A DNA stretch of 32,280 nucleotides from Bacteroidota bacterium (GCA_021777835.1 JAJYDC010000030.1:1-32280), one strand, 5' to 3'; shown: positions 16,303 through 23,931, counted from the first letter of the stretch. Notes: a model not told the origin generated them from the letters alone. Numbers and translations: made by a program.

Positions 16303-16731
16303 ATTACGTTTTTCCCAACTTTCAAGATCGCCTTTGACTACAACAAACATCGGATGTGCACTGATTCGTTTTACCGATTTATTTAAATTATATTTTTCTG
16401 TGTCTCTAATTTGTAATTTATTCATTAAATGTTTGAATTCGTATTTTATTTGCCCGCTCGTAACTTTTATTACTATTTCATCATTAACGTATTTTATTTT
16501 GTCCGCATTAAATTCATAGCCGCGTATCACAGCTTCATCATTTATGCACTTTAAATAAAATCCGATTGCACCGATCTGATCAGAACAATTTTTAAAGCGA
16601 ATCAACTGAGGATGATTTTTGTAACCCTTTGTTTTTCCTAATAAAACGTTTTGAGCCAATAACGTTTCCCGCCATAACGCAACAATTCCTTTTGCGTCTA
16701 AATACTTCGGATGAATTGACCAAATTCTCAT
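16297..16731 (-). CDS. Pyrimidine dimer DNA glycosylase/endonuclease V-like protein
   Basis: About 144 residues. The start MRIWSIHPKYLDAKGIVALW followed by RETLLAQNVLLGKTKGYKNHPQLIRFKN is the signature of bacterial proteins annotated as endonuclease V/pyrimidine dimer DNA glycosylase-like (PF03013). T4 DenV in this superfamily excises UV-induced cyclobutane dimers, but this branch is not characterised, so the activity is inferred from the family name only. The ATG at 16731 makes a family-typical N-terminus; an upstream TTG at 16743 adds four residues. It begins 17 bp after an attC-like R' box, and its stop overlaps the next R'', so it is a compact single-gene cassette. Confidence 0.7.
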   Translation of the reverse strand: MRIWSIHPKYLDAKGIVALWRETLLAQNVLLGKTKGYKNHPQLIRFKNCSDQIGAIGFYLKCINDEAVIRGYEFNADKIKYVNDEIVIKVTSGQIKYEFKHLMNKLQIRDTEKYNLNKSVKRISAHPMFVVVKGDLESWEKRND

Positions 16732-16748
16732 TATAAGTCCCAAGCAAT

Positions 16749-16806
16749 GACTAACACTGTTGCCGCTATACGGCAGCCCAATACATCAATATCGAGTATT
16801 CAATCA
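16749..16806 (-). repeat. attC-like spacer 8 (short)
   Basis: Directly behind the PIN gene stop the minus strand reads GGGCTGCCGTATAGCGGCAA, whose TGCCG/CGGCA arms form a hairpin, then AGTGTTAGTC with R' GTTAGTC, 17 bp before the next start. At about 58 bp it is near the minimum attC size. R'' is not well preserved. Confidence 0.45.
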
Positions 16807-17232
16807 TTTGATTTTCTTAGCATACCATGTTTTAAGAAATTCTTCCGATGTTGAAATTGCTATTTTACTTTTTTTGTAATCAACTTTATTTCTCGTTAAT
16901 AAAAGATTAATTCCGCTGCTTGTGGCTGTAAAATATTGAATAGCATCTTCAAAGTCATTGAAATCTGAATTTAAGGCTAGTTCAATTATCCTTTCATCAA
17001 CAGGTAAAATATTTACTAGTGTTTTCAACTTTCTTAAACTTTTTAAGGCGACTGTATTAGAGGTCAATTTTTTGAGAAGATAGTGTAGATTGGCAAAAAT
17101 TATAGGTGATGTGTAAGCTTTGATTTTTTGTTGATCGATTAAAGTAAATAATTTTGCTGCATACTCGAAATATGGCTCTCTTTGTGCAAGAAGGTCCAAA
17201 ATAATATCAGAGTCAACAAATACTTTAATCAT
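16804..17232 (-). CDS. PIN-domain toxin
   Basis: A 142-residue PIN-domain ribonuclease, probably the toxin of a type II pair. The first acidic residues lie in VFVDSDIILDLLAQREPYFEYA. The central acidic cluster is DFNDFEDAIQYFTA (about residues 88-101), and LLLTRNKVDYKKSKI is the usual final strand. The predicted target is RNA. It overlaps the upstream antitoxin gene by 4 bp (ATGA), implying coupled translation. An attC-like hairpin follows the stop, so the pair forms one cassette. Confidence 0.83.
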   Translation of the reverse strand: MIKVFVDSDIILDLLAQREPYFEYAAKLFTLIDQQKIKAYTSPIIFANLHYLLKKLTSNTVALKSLRKLKTLVNILPVDERIIELALNSDFNDFEDAIQYFTATSSGINLLLTRNKVDYKKSKIAISTSEEFLKTWYAKKIK

Positions 17233-17480
17233 TTAGAATATTTATCCTCAAGATGTTTACCATACATCTGTTTTAGATTGAAATTTTCTGATAATTTAAT
17301 AATCCCGGATAATTCGAGTACATTTACAGATATTTCTAAATCACTTAGAGAATCTTTTTCTGAAATCATATTGAAATAGTTCTCAACCAGCAAAGAGAGA
17401 CTTTGTTTATTCTTTTCTGCATACTTTTTAGCCCGTTCAATTGCTCGTTTATTTAATTTTAAGGTTAGTTTCGTATTCAT
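17229..17480 (-). CDS. DUF6364-like antitoxin
   Basis: An 83-residue protein of the DUF6364 type. It starts with the ribbon-helix-helix-like TKLTLKLNKRAIERAKKYAE and SLSLLVENYF, followed by a tail that probably wraps the PIN toxin. DUF6364 proteins are standard partners of this PIN subfamily. It is the first gene of the pair and overlaps the toxin start by 4 bp. It begins about 80 bp after an R'-like box, leaving room for its own promoter. Confidence 0.8.
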   Translation of the reverse strand: MNTKLTLKLNKRAIERAKKYAEKNKQSLSLLVENYFNMISEKDSLSDLEISVNVLELSGIIKLSENFNLKQMYGKHLEDKYSK

Positions 17481-17560
17481 TCCCGCGCCTTTTAGTTACG
17501 TATAAATTCTTGTGTGAAGATACGTACAAAGGATCGAAGTTTCAAGTACAATATATTGAC

Positions 17561-17702
17561 ATTTAACGACAATGTTTTTCACCCGGAGTTTATTCTAAAC
17601 CATTAAACTAAAACAATACCTCATTGAACCTGCCTATGTTATTTAGGAAGGAGGTCGGGTGCAAAAGCTGGTTTGGCTATTTGAAGCATTGGCTCGTTCA
17701 TA
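17561..17702 (-). repeat. attC-like spacer 9
   Basis: R''-like TATGAAC overlaps the hydrolase stop, followed by L'' GAGCCAATGCTTCAAATAGC, which resembles the GAGTGCTTCAACTCGATAGC of the 29.5-kb site. The other end has a perfect GTTRRRY box, GTTAAAT. The L' is not clearly related to the others. Confidence 0.42.
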
Positions 17703-18507
17703 ACCGATTCTCTTTACTAATTGAACGTAAGAAGGATTTAACCACAGCCGCAAATTTCTCGGGCTGGTCAAAGTGCAGCCCGTGTCCGGCTTTCGATATT
17801 TGTTCAACCTGAAATCCCGGATTAAGACGTTGCAGTTCTTCTGCTACAGATAGAGAAACCACACCAGCATCACTGGTCACAAGCAAGCTTGGAACTTCAA
17901 TCGCTCTCACTAACTCAATGTAGTCTGGGTATGGTTGCGATAGTACGTCGAATGCGTTCATACTTGTTTGAAGTCGTGCTCGAGCATTTTGCTCAATGAT
18001 ATCCAATGACCTATCAGGATGCCTAATTCGAGCTTCTTCCACAATTTCATCCAATGATTTATTTAGAATTCGCCTATGCTGATTGGCTATATCACTATCG
18101 CGAACTTCGTGTTGAACTTTTGGACTTATGAACGTTGGATCAGCTAAGATTAAACCGCCTAGTAGCTTTGGATTATGACTTGCCACCACGGCTGCAGTCA
18201 TACCTCCCATTGAATGTCCCATAAGAATCGGAGCATTAAGCTCTAAAGTCTTAATTAGACCGGCGACATCATTTGCATGATCTTCGTACCGGTACCCATA
18301 GTCAGGCACACTCGATTTTCCGTGACCCCTGGCATCCGGCATAATTACATCATATTCTCCCTCTAAGGCATGAGCCTGAGTGGTCCAACAGGCACCATTA
18401 GCAATCAACCCGTGCAGCATAATTATATGGGGCTTGCTACCTCCGGTTCTCGTGTAGTATATCTGGATTCCATTTGTTTCGCAGAATGCTGTACTCCAGC
18501 CTGTCAT
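17698..18507 (-). CDS. Alpha/beta hydrolase
   Basis: A 269-residue alpha/beta-hydrolase-fold enzyme. The oxyanion segment MLHGLIANGACW (about residues 30-41) is followed by PDARGHGKSS, the nucleophile elbow GHSMGG (serine near residue 98), a candidate acid in LLVTSDAGVVS, and the catalytic histidine in KAGHGLHFDQPEKF. The complete triad suggests activity on an ester, lactone or similar bond, but the substrate is not predictable. There is no signal peptide. The stop overlaps an attC-like R'', and the dead toxin lies 83 bp upstream with no clear attC between them. Confidence 0.87.
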   Translation of the reverse strand: MTGWSTAFCETNGIQIYYTRTGGSKPHIIMLHGLIANGACWTTQAHALEGEYDVIMPDARGHGKSSVPDYGYRYEDHANDVAGLIKTLELNAPILMGHSMGGMTAAVVASHNPKLLGGLILADPTFISPKVQHEVRDSDIANQHRRILNKSLDEIVEEARIRHPDRSLDIIEQNARARLQTSMNAFDVLSQPYPDYIELVRAIEVPSLLVTSDAGVVSLSVAEELQRLNPGFQVEQISKAGHGLHFDQPEKFAAVVKSFLRSISKENRL

Positions 18508-18590
18508 TTGCTGTCTCTTTCGCTCATGATATTCATGTTTTAATTACTTTTGTCTAATCAATATAATCGGTAGCATCAGCCTTAGGCAAG

Positions 18591-18884
18591 TTACTCCATA
18601 TCTTTTCCAGATAATAATTGCTTGAAATTTCTGATTGTAATAGTAAAGACTTTTTTAGATTCAATACAATAAATGATTCAGCATTCACCTTCAAATACTT
18701 CTCGAATTTCTTCTCTATTCGCTTCCATCACTATTCTAACCCTAGCTGGATTTTTTGATAGGGTCTCAACTTTATTAAAAACCCTATCAACCGTTATTTG
18801 AGCTTCTGAGTAATTATCTATTGCAATATATTCATAGATATTTTCCAATTTCTCAGCTGATAATGGAGACCAGGATATTTTCAT
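18591..18884 (-). pseudogene. ParE/RelE-family toxin broken by a nonsense codon
   Basis: The frame starts ISWSPLSAEKLENIYEYIA, the typical ParE/RelE beginning, and reads in register to EVFEGEC. It then meets a TGA at 18678-18680 and continues in the same frame for 28 codons, IIYCIESKK through ITIRNFKQLLSGKDME, to a TAA at 18591. Family members read GEYRIIYRIE here, so the stop replaces a conserved Arg codon (CGA to TGA) with no indel. Without the stop it would be a normal toxin of about 97 residues. The product ends at residue 68 and lacks the last strand and the conserved C-terminal basic residues, so it should be inactive. The antitoxin gene upstream is intact. Confidence 0.85.
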
Positions 18885-18997
18885 AATCTAGATTTCTTAG
18901 GAAATTTCTTTTTTATTTCTTGATGCTTTATTTCCATTCCTTGACTAATTTGTTCTTCTACCAGCTTTATGTCTTCTAAAATTTCTAATTTATCCAC
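18881..18997 (-). CDS. Small antitoxin of the inactivated ParE-like toxin
   Basis: A 38-residue reading frame starting at GTG: MDKLEILEDIKLVEEQISQG then MEIKHQEIKKKFPKKSRL. Its TGA overlaps the toxin ATG (ATGA), the usual coupling of antitoxin and toxin genes. The helix-rich acidic start and basic tail are typical of very short ParD/Phd-like partners of ParE. It is shorter than most antitoxins, so an upstream part may be lost; the 13-bp repeat CTTTAATAAGTAA lies just before the GTG. It is probably a remnant maintained next to a dead toxin. Confidence 0.62.
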   Translation of the reverse strand: MDKLEILEDIKLVEEQISQGMEIKHQEIKKKFPKKSRL

Positions 18998-19052
18998 TAT
19001 TTACTTATTAAAGACTTTAGGAAGTATTTGTATATAAAATTTAATTATGCTT

Positions 19053-19541
19053 TTAGCTTAATGCCATTTGTTTAATTACTCCCAATGGATTTTTATACTG
19101 CAAGTAACCATAAGGGATCTCATTCAACCTTTTAGAAATTTCTAGTGGAGTTAATTGATATTCAGAAAGATAAAACTTGGAATTAAATATCATATCATTC
19201 ATTGAACCTAATATGCCGCGATTATTAGTTTTACAGACCTCTATTGTGCCATTGTTATTAGTAATAAATCGTCCCACCATATTTTCACATCCTGCTTCCC
19301 TTAAAACTTCAGATAGCCAATAATTAGTTGAATCAATAAACGTACTTATATTATTTATTCCTTTCCCGGGTAATATTATTGAGAATAATGAATACGCATT
19401 TGTAAAGAGTATATACTGAATTCTATTTACTGTAAACAAATGACCATACCATTCTTCGAAAGCCGAAACCTTATTTTCATAATCTTGAAAGGATTTAATT
19501 TTCAGCTTTTGAGAAAGCTTTAGTGTTGATCGTAAAATCAT
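19053..19541 (-). CDS. DUF6933-like protein
   Basis: A 162-residue cytoplasmic protein of unknown function. The start MILRSTLKLSQKLKIKSF, the WYGHLFTVNRIQYILFTNAY segment and SLFSIILPGKGINN match the pattern I associate with DUF6933 proteins (MxLRCTxKL...W...L...R...LFTN..TLFS). The C-terminal half has EAGCENMVGRF and SMNDMIF and ends in VIKQMALS. No catalytic motif is apparent. It sits between an attC-like R' (19572) and the small antitoxin, so it may share a cassette with the toxin-antitoxin remnant. Family assignment is from memory of the motif. Confidence 0.55.
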   Translation of the reverse strand: MILRSTLKLSQKLKIKSFQDYENKVSAFEEWYGHLFTVNRIQYILFTNAYSLFSIILPGKGINNISTFIDSTNYWLSEVLREAGCENMVGRFITNNNGTIEVCKTNNRGILGSMNDMIFNSKFYLSEYQLTPLEISKRLNEIPYGYLQYKNPLGVIKQMALS

Positions 19542-19571
19542 AATTTACTTTTGCAGTTTTATATTTATACC

Positions 19572-19760
19572 ACTGAACGCGTCGCCATTAAGCTGCCGCC
19601 ATTATGACAATTTCAATTTACATTGATGTGACAATAATATGAAAAGTGATTGCTATGTTCGTTAACTTTAAACAACTGCGCCGAAATAGAGTAATTCAGC
19701 CAAAAACTTTTGAAATTGTTAAGCGGGATATAAGGCCCGGCTTGAACTTCATGGTTATAA
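19572..19760 (-). repeat. attC-like spacer 10
   Basis: R'' TTATAAC with L'' CATGAAGTTCAAGCCGGGCC lies 57 bp behind the PEP-mutase-family gene. The other end has L' GGCGGCAGCTTAATGGCGAC and R'-like GTTCAGT. The two L boxes are complementary over about 12 positions (TTCAAGCCGG against GGCGGCAGCTTAA). R' deviates from GTTRRRY at one base. Confidence 0.6.
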
Positions 19761-19816
19761 GCGCTTTTAATTTTCTTTTATTTCTACCATCTTCTATCGA
19801 CTGATCTTTGAGTAGT

Positions 19817-20686
19817 TCATTTATGCGACCCTATTGCCATTTTATAAGCCATAGCTGCGTCGGGAAACGGTGTTAAAGTATCTAATAAAATATTGTAAGT
19901 CCCTTTTTCAGACAGTTCATCAGCAACTTTTTTAATTAAAGCTAAAGTAGCTTTCATCAAACCTGAACCTAGGCTTAAACGGGCAACTCCTAAATCTTGC
20001 AGTTCACTAACGGATAGTGGTAATCCTGCCCCAATCGTAGGGTTTGAAAGAATATTAATAGGGGCATTAATTTCCTTCACCAATGTTGAAATCGTTTCTT
20101 TTTCCCATACGGGTTGTACAAATATGCAGTCAGCACCAGCTTCCCGGTATTTATTGCCACGCTTAATTGATTCAGATAATTTTTCTCGTGGCGAGCCTGA
20201 CGAAGTATAAAATGAATCCGTTCTTGCATTTATTACTAAATGAAAACCCAATGAATCTGATAATGCACGAATGGCAGATATTCTTTCACAAAATTCCATT
20301 TCATCAATTAATATTGGATTTAAATCAATACTGTCTTCAATGTTTATTCCAACAATTCCCGTTGCAATTATCTTTTTAACAGACTCAATTATTTCACTTA
20401 AATTATTTCCATATCCGGCTTCTATATCTACAGTTACCGGAACTTGTACTGCATTTACGATTCCGGTTATAACTTCAATCATTTCTGACAATTGGATTAT
20501 CTGGCAGTCAGGATACCCTAAAGAGGCAGCTATTCCCATACTAGTTGTTGCGATTGCTTTATAGCCGCTTGCTTCTATTAATTTAGAACTTCCGATATCC
20601 CAGGAGTTTAACAGAACCAAAATTTCTTTGTCTTGATGATATTTCAAGAACAATTCGGCTTTTTCTTTTTGAATATTTGAAACCAT
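19817..20686 (-). CDS. Isocitrate lyase/PEP mutase-family enzyme
   Basis: A 289-residue (beta/alpha)8 enzyme of the PEP mutase/isocitrate lyase superfamily (PF13714). Visible marks are LLNSWDIGSSKLIEASGYKAIATTS, VTVDIEAGYGN (Mg-binding DxE plus GYG, about residues 80-90), GINIEDS and INARTDSF. The KKCGH motif of true isocitrate lyase is absent, so it belongs to the broad oxaloacetate decarboxylase/carboxyphosphonoenolpyruvate mutase-like group that cleaves or rearranges 2-oxo-acid C-C or C-P bonds. The substrate is unknown. It lies as a single gene between two attC-like spacers, a clear one-gene cassette. Confidence 0.85.
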   Translation of the reverse strand: MVSNIQKEKAELFLKYHQDKEILVLLNSWDIGSSKLIEASGYKAIATTSMGIAASLGYPDCQIIQLSEMIEVITGIVNAVQVPVTVDIEAGYGNNLSEIIESVKKIIATGIVGINIEDSIDLNPILIDEMEFCERISAIRALSDSLGFHLVINARTDSFYTSSGSPREKLSESIKRGNKYREAGADCIFVQPVWEKETISTLVKEINAPINILSNPTIGAGLPLSVSELQDLGVARLSLGSGLMKATLALIKKVADELSEKGTYNILLDTLTPFPDAAMAYKMAIGSHK

Positions 20687-20783
20687 AATATGGTCCCTTT
20701 TTAATATAAATAAATCTTATTGCCCACTAAATAGCTACAAATAAATCTATTAAATTTTAATAATACTTACAATGATAGAAAGT

Positions 20784-21005
20784 TTATAACGGCATTATGC
20801 CTAAACCGAAGCCCAGAACTGTCCTCCGCGGTTGATCGAATTTGTTAAACAATTTTTATAATTACAAAAAACTTTCATAGCACAACTACCTTAAATGGCA
20901 ATGCCAAAACAGCCTGCCCCAATTACTATCAGGGGAACGACCAATGCTAAAACTTCTAATATGTCGAGCGCTAAAAAAACTGTAAGCTTGAAATTCTTGT
21001 TATAC
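20784..21005 (-). repeat. attC-like spacer 11
   Basis: R'' GTATAAC overlaps the stop of a small broken frame, with L'' AAGAATTTCAAGC. The centre GTGCTATGAAAGTTTTTTGT and ATTGTTTAACAAATTCGATC repeats the 7.4- and 23.8-kb spacers. L' TCTGGGCTTCGGTTTAGGCA is followed by R' GTTATAA. The end boxes pair at 6 of 7 positions. At 222 bp it is one of the longest sites. Confidence 0.62.
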
Positions 21006-21152
21006 CGTTCCTTGATTTATTATTTTTACTTCATCTGTTTCTATTAAAACTTCCGTGTTAATTAAATCCTGTTCATCATTAGAAGATATTATATAACATC
21101 GAATATATTTATAATCTCTAAAACCATTTTCATCTCAATCATAAAAATCCAT
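21000..21152 (-). pseudogene. Broken small cassette gene
   Basis: A 51-codon frame with coding-like composition, starting MDFYD, then an in-frame TGA at 21135-21137, then DENGFRDYKYIRCYIISSND and EQDLINTEVLIETDEVKIIN to QGTV and TAA. The TAA overlaps the R'' of the following attC-like spacer, the usual position for a cassette gene end. No family is recognised. It occupies the gap behind DHFR-like copy 1 and is probably the remnant of a separate cassette. Confidence 0.5.
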
Positions 21153-21176
21153 AAATCTATACTACCGGCTAGACTT

Positions 21177-21904
21177 TTTATTTATTAAAGCGGGTTAGGT
21201 GCTAAATGATTTTTTTTATTATCACATGCATTGCCTTATCGCTTGCAATATTTTCAATACATTTATATCCCAAAGATTTGAGATCCAAATTCAAATAAAG
21301 ATTTTCACCACTTCCTAAAATTACAGGGGATACAGCTAAATGTAATTCATCTACTAATTGAGCCTTAAGATATTGGCGAATTGTACTAACACCCCCACCA
21401 AGTCTTACATCTTTGCCATTTGCAGAATCAAAAGCTCTTTCAAGAGCTGAATTAATCCCATCCGTTACAAAGTGAAAAGTTGTGCCGCCTTCCATCTCAA
21501 TTGATTCACGCTTATGGTTAGTTAAGATAAAAATAGGGACATGATATGGTGGATTTTCTCCCCACCATCCTTTCCAATCAACATTAGGTAAGCCGCGATA
21601 TGGACTAAACATATTACGCCCTAAAATCCAGGCGCCAATATTTTCAAAACCTTTTTCAGCAAATTCATTATCAACCCCTGATGTGCCATCACTCTTTCCT
21701 AATACGTTCTGCTGAAAAGTTTTTGTGGGGAAAAACCATTGGTGAAGCTCTTGACCTCCAACTCCCAAAGGATTTTCCAGGCTTTGATTCGGTCCTGCGC
21801 CAAATCCATCCACTGATACAGAAAAACTTGCAACACGTAATTTTTGCATTTATAAGTCCTTTCAGAAAAATTGAGTTAATATCTAACCGAGTTCCAGCTA
21901 ACTT
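21177..21904. repeat. Duplicated cassette segment, copy 1
   Basis: About 728 bp match 26765-27492 with a single visible difference (C at 21191 against G at 26779). The match covers the whole DHFR-like gene, 25 bp behind its stop, the R' box GTTAGAT and 17 bp of the L' before it. Beyond both ends the sequences diverge quickly, although weak similarity continues on the gene's 3' side. Confidence 0.92.
21202..21849 (-). CDS. Dihydrofolate reductase-like (RibD C-terminal family) protein, copy 1
   Basis: A 215-residue DHFR/RibD-C-fold protein. It shows RVASFSVSVDGFGAGPNQ at the start, the ILGRNMFSPYRG segment (about residues 75-86), PIFILTNHKRESIEMEGGTT, and the nucleotide-binding loop VRLGGGVSTIRQYLKAQLVD followed by SPVILGSGENLY. 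This YyaP/YwjB-like type probably reduces a small molecule with NADPH; its substrate is unknown. The protein is identical to the copy at 26790-27437. The start lies 32 bp behind a perfect R' box, and an R''-like ACCTAAC follows the stop after 2 bases. Confidence 0.86.
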   Translation of the reverse strand: MQKLRVASFSVSVDGFGAGPNQSLENPLGVGGQELHQWFFPTKTFQQNVLGKSDGTSGVDNEFAEKGFENIGAWILGRNMFSPYRGLPNVDWKGWWGENPPYHVPIFILTNHKRESIEMEGGTTFHFVTDGINSALERAFDSANGKDVRLGGGVSTIRQYLKAQLVDELHLAVSPVILGSGENLYLNLDLKSLGYKCIENIASDKAMHVIIKKII

Positions 21905-21942
21905 ACTGCCCAAAATAAACGGATTGAAACTCATGGCTAATC
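21881..21942 (-). repeat. attC-like spacer 12 (minimal, 62 bp)
   Basis: R''-like GATTAGC, L'' CATGAGTTTCAATCCG, spacer TTTATTTTGGGCAGTAA, L' TTAGCTGGAACTCG and a perfect R' GTTAGAT. GAGTTTCA and TGGAACTC pair, giving a short hairpin with a two-base offset as attC sites have. It separates the barrel gene from DHFR-like copy 1. Confidence 0.6.
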
Positions 21943-21955
21943 TACAATTACTTTA

Positions 21956-22603
21956 TTAGAACGCATATCCTATACCGGCTAATATCTGTGCCGTAAAGAA
22001 TTCTTGGTGATAACCATCTAAATTTCTTATTCCTTTATCAAACCAAATAGAATAAGTATATCTGAATTTTAACTTAGAGGTAAAAAAAACATATTTTCTA
22101 CTCCCATATATTGGGATAGAAAGTTCTGCAAAACCATTTACCCCTAGCCCGGAAGATGCAAGTTTGTCATAAAGTATTGTATCTACTTCAAGTATTCTGT
22201 TTGCAATTATAAATGATGGACCAATTCCATAAGAAAGATATTTATTAATATTAGCTGTATAATCCAAATCAAAATTATGGTTAATGAGCTTCATATTACC
22301 CCAATATGGCGGCGGCGATGGATTCGGACCAGGGTTATATCTTATAAATTCTATAATATTATTCTTCGTAATTTCCTGATAACTATATTCAAACAAAAGA
22401 TTGAAACCAAATAACCTATCTCTTTGATAACTAAAATCATACAGAACAAAAGATCGGAATTTATTATCTCCCATTATTTTTGTTGAATTTTCAGAATTGC
22501 TCAAATAATAACCATAACCGACATTTAGGCTAATTCTATTTTGTGAATTGATTATCGAAGTACTTAATAAAAAAACTATTAAGAATAAAAATATTTTTAC
22601 CAT
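21956..22603 (-). CDS. Outer-membrane beta-barrel protein
   Basis: A 215-residue exported protein. The signal peptide MVKIFLFLIVFLLSTSIINSQ leads to a chain of amphipathic strands (ISLNVGYGYYLSNS, FGFNLLFEYSYQEI, LSYGIGPSFIIANRI, VFFTSKLKFRYTYSI) and ends in the barrel-type terminal strand AQILAGIGYAF with a C-terminal phenylalanine. No close family is recognised. Its ATG shares one base with the stop of the upstream lipoprotein gene (TAATG), so the two are translationally coupled and probably form a two-gene cassette. The spacer behind it is a minimal attC. Confidence 0.75.
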   Translation of the reverse strand: MVKIFLFLIVFLLSTSIINSQNRISLNVGYGYYLSNSENSTKIMGDNKFRSFVLYDFSYQRDRLFGFNLLFEYSYQEITKNNIIEFIRYNPGPNPSPPPYWGNMKLINHNFDLDYTANINKYLSYGIGPSFIIANRILEVDTILYDKLASSGLGVNGFAELSIPIYGSRKYVFFTSKLKFRYTYSIWFDKGIRNLDGYHQEFFTAQILAGIGYAF

Positions 22604-22917
22604 TACTTCTCCAATAATATTTTCTTAGTAGTTTTTGAATAATATGTACTATTTAGACCCTTTAATTCAACAGTATAAAAGTATACACCTTCCGGTAAAT
22701 TAGAAGAGTCAAAATTAATTGAATATGATCCGGCATTCTGCACTTTATCAACCGGAGTTAAAATGATCGTATTATAACTATTTTCAATTGTCAATTTTAC
22801 CATTGATGTTTCAGGTACAGAATACCTTATAATTGTGGAAGGATCATAAAGTATAGATGATTTACAGCCAAATAATACTATGGCTAACAATAGTGTTGTT
22901 AAAGAAAATACTCTCAT
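22603..22917 (-). CDS. Lipoprotein consisting of a free-standing T9SS-type sorting domain
   Basis: A 104-residue protein. A lipobox signal (LTTLLLAIVLFGC, Cys18) is followed almost at once by a domain resembling the T9SS type A C-terminal domain: DPSTIIRYSVPETSMVKLTI replaces the usual NPFNPTTxIxYxIP, then AGSYSINFDSSNLPEGVYFY and a terminal KTTKKILLEK. The NYPNPFNP box is reduced to YDPSTI. Normally this domain is the tail of a large cargo protein; here there is no cargo. It may be a membrane-anchored Ig-like module that lost its role as export signal. It is coupled by TAATG to the downstream barrel gene and starts 38 bp after a perfect R' box. Confidence 0.72.
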   Translation of the reverse strand: MRVFSLTTLLLAIVLFGCKSSILYDPSTIIRYSVPETSMVKLTIENSYNTIILTPVDKVQNAGSYSINFDSSNLPEGVYFYTVELKGLNSTYYSKTTKKILLEK

Positions 22918-22955
22918 TGTTTCATCTTTTATTGTTAAGAAAATTTTACCTTGTA

Positions 22956-23143
22956 GCCTAACCGCCTTGCCGATAAGCCGCAGCCCAGAGTAGGAAAGCC
23001 GATTAAAACCACAAACCTAAATGATTTAAAAATATTCTTTAGCACAAACACCTTGAACAAGAAACTTGAATGAAGCCACCAAACTTAAAATACACAAAAC
23101 TACGTACGGAAAATATGCTGTCGGGTTGAGTCGCTGGCTATGC
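22956..23143 (-). repeat. attC-like spacer 13 (well preserved)
   Basis: R'' GCATAGC overlaps the stop of the membrane-protein gene, followed by L'' CAGCGACTCAACCCGACAGC. The centre holds GGCTTCATTCAAGTTTCTTG and TTTGTGGTTTTAATCGGC. L' CTGGGCTGCGGCTTATCGGC pairs with L'', and R' GTTAGGC is a perfect GTTRRRY box 38 bp before the next start. The end boxes pair at 5 of 7 positions. Confidence 0.72.
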
Positions 23144-23737
23144 GGTTGCTGCTTTTGATTGCAGACTGTTTATTTTGTGATATTCATAAATTCCCCTTGT
23201 TGCTTGTAGAATAAAGTAAAGAAATAAAGAACCACCCGTTAAGGCATTCGCATTACCAGTTTCAATAAAACCTATTATTTTTGGTAAATAGAAATATATT
23301 ATTAATGAGATGGCTGCAATTTTATTTTTTTTATAAATACCAATACTTAGACCATACAAAATTATAACATCTAAAAACGACCAATAATCAAAGTTGTCTC
23401 TTAAAAAAGCATTTTGAGGCAATATTTTTGACAATATTGTAAGAACTAAAATAATTGTAGCTAATACAACTGTTGCAATCCAACCATTTCTTATTCTCTT
23501 TTCATACTTTGGTTTTTCATCGTCTATAGAGTCGTGATTTCCTGAAAAATTCTTTAGCATAGTTATCACGGATTCATCGGTAAAATTTAATATTGGATCA
23601 ATATTAAGTTTCTTTCTCAATTCGTCTTCGATTGCTTTTGTTCTTATAGGATTATTTATTTTATCAATGCGATTATAAACATCAATTAATTCAGTCGTTG
23701 AATATCTTGAATAGTTAGGAATAAATTCATCTCCCAT
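23138..23737 (-). CDS. Small multi-pass membrane protein
   Basis: A 199-residue protein of unknown function. The first 85 or so residues are soluble and charged (YSRYSTTELIDVYNRIDKI, IRTKAIEDELRKKLNIDP). They are followed by about four hydrophobic segments: IATVVLATIILVLTILSKIL, FLDVIILYGLSIGIY, IAAISLIIYFYLPKIIGFI and GGSLFLYFILQATRGIYEY. The N-terminal part resembles the short helical hairpin found before many Bacteroidota membrane domains, but I recognise no family. It is a textbook single-gene cassette: its ATG is 23 bp behind R' GTTATGC, and its stop is inside the next R''. Confidence 0.72.
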   Translation of the reverse strand: MGDEFIPNYSRYSTTELIDVYNRIDKINNPIRTKAIEDELRKKLNIDPILNFTDESVITMLKNFSGNHDSIDDEKPKYEKRIRNGWIATVVLATIILVLTILSKILPQNAFLRDNFDYWSFLDVIILYGLSIGIYKKNKIAAISLIIYFYLPKIIGFIETGNANALTGGSLFLYFILQATRGIYEYHKINSLQSKAATA

Positions 23738-23759
23738 ATTTTAACCTCTGTTTTTTACT

Positions 23760-23925
23760 GCATAACGACTTTGTGGCTAAGGCACAATCCAAAACTACAA
23801 TGCCGTACTTGTTAATAATTTTTATAATTACAAAAACCTTTCATAGCGATAATAACTTGGACAAGAAACTTGAAACAGCCAGCCCCTATCTAATAGGACC
23901 TGCCGGTTTTAAGGACTGGTTATAT
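23760..23925 (-). repeat. attC-like spacer 14 (well preserved)
   Basis: R'' ATATAAC lies 6 bp behind the lipoprotein stop, with L'' CAGTCCTTAAAACCGGCAGG. The centre reads GGCTGTTTCAAGTTTCTTG, CGCTATGAAAGGTTTTTGTA and CGGCATTGTAGTTTTGGA. L' is GCCTTAGCCACAAAGTC and R' is GTTATGC, a perfect GTTRRRY. The end boxes pair at 5 of 7 positions. It has the same length (166 bp) and layout as the 29.5-kb site. Confidence 0.75.
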
Positions 23926-23931
23926 GCGAAA

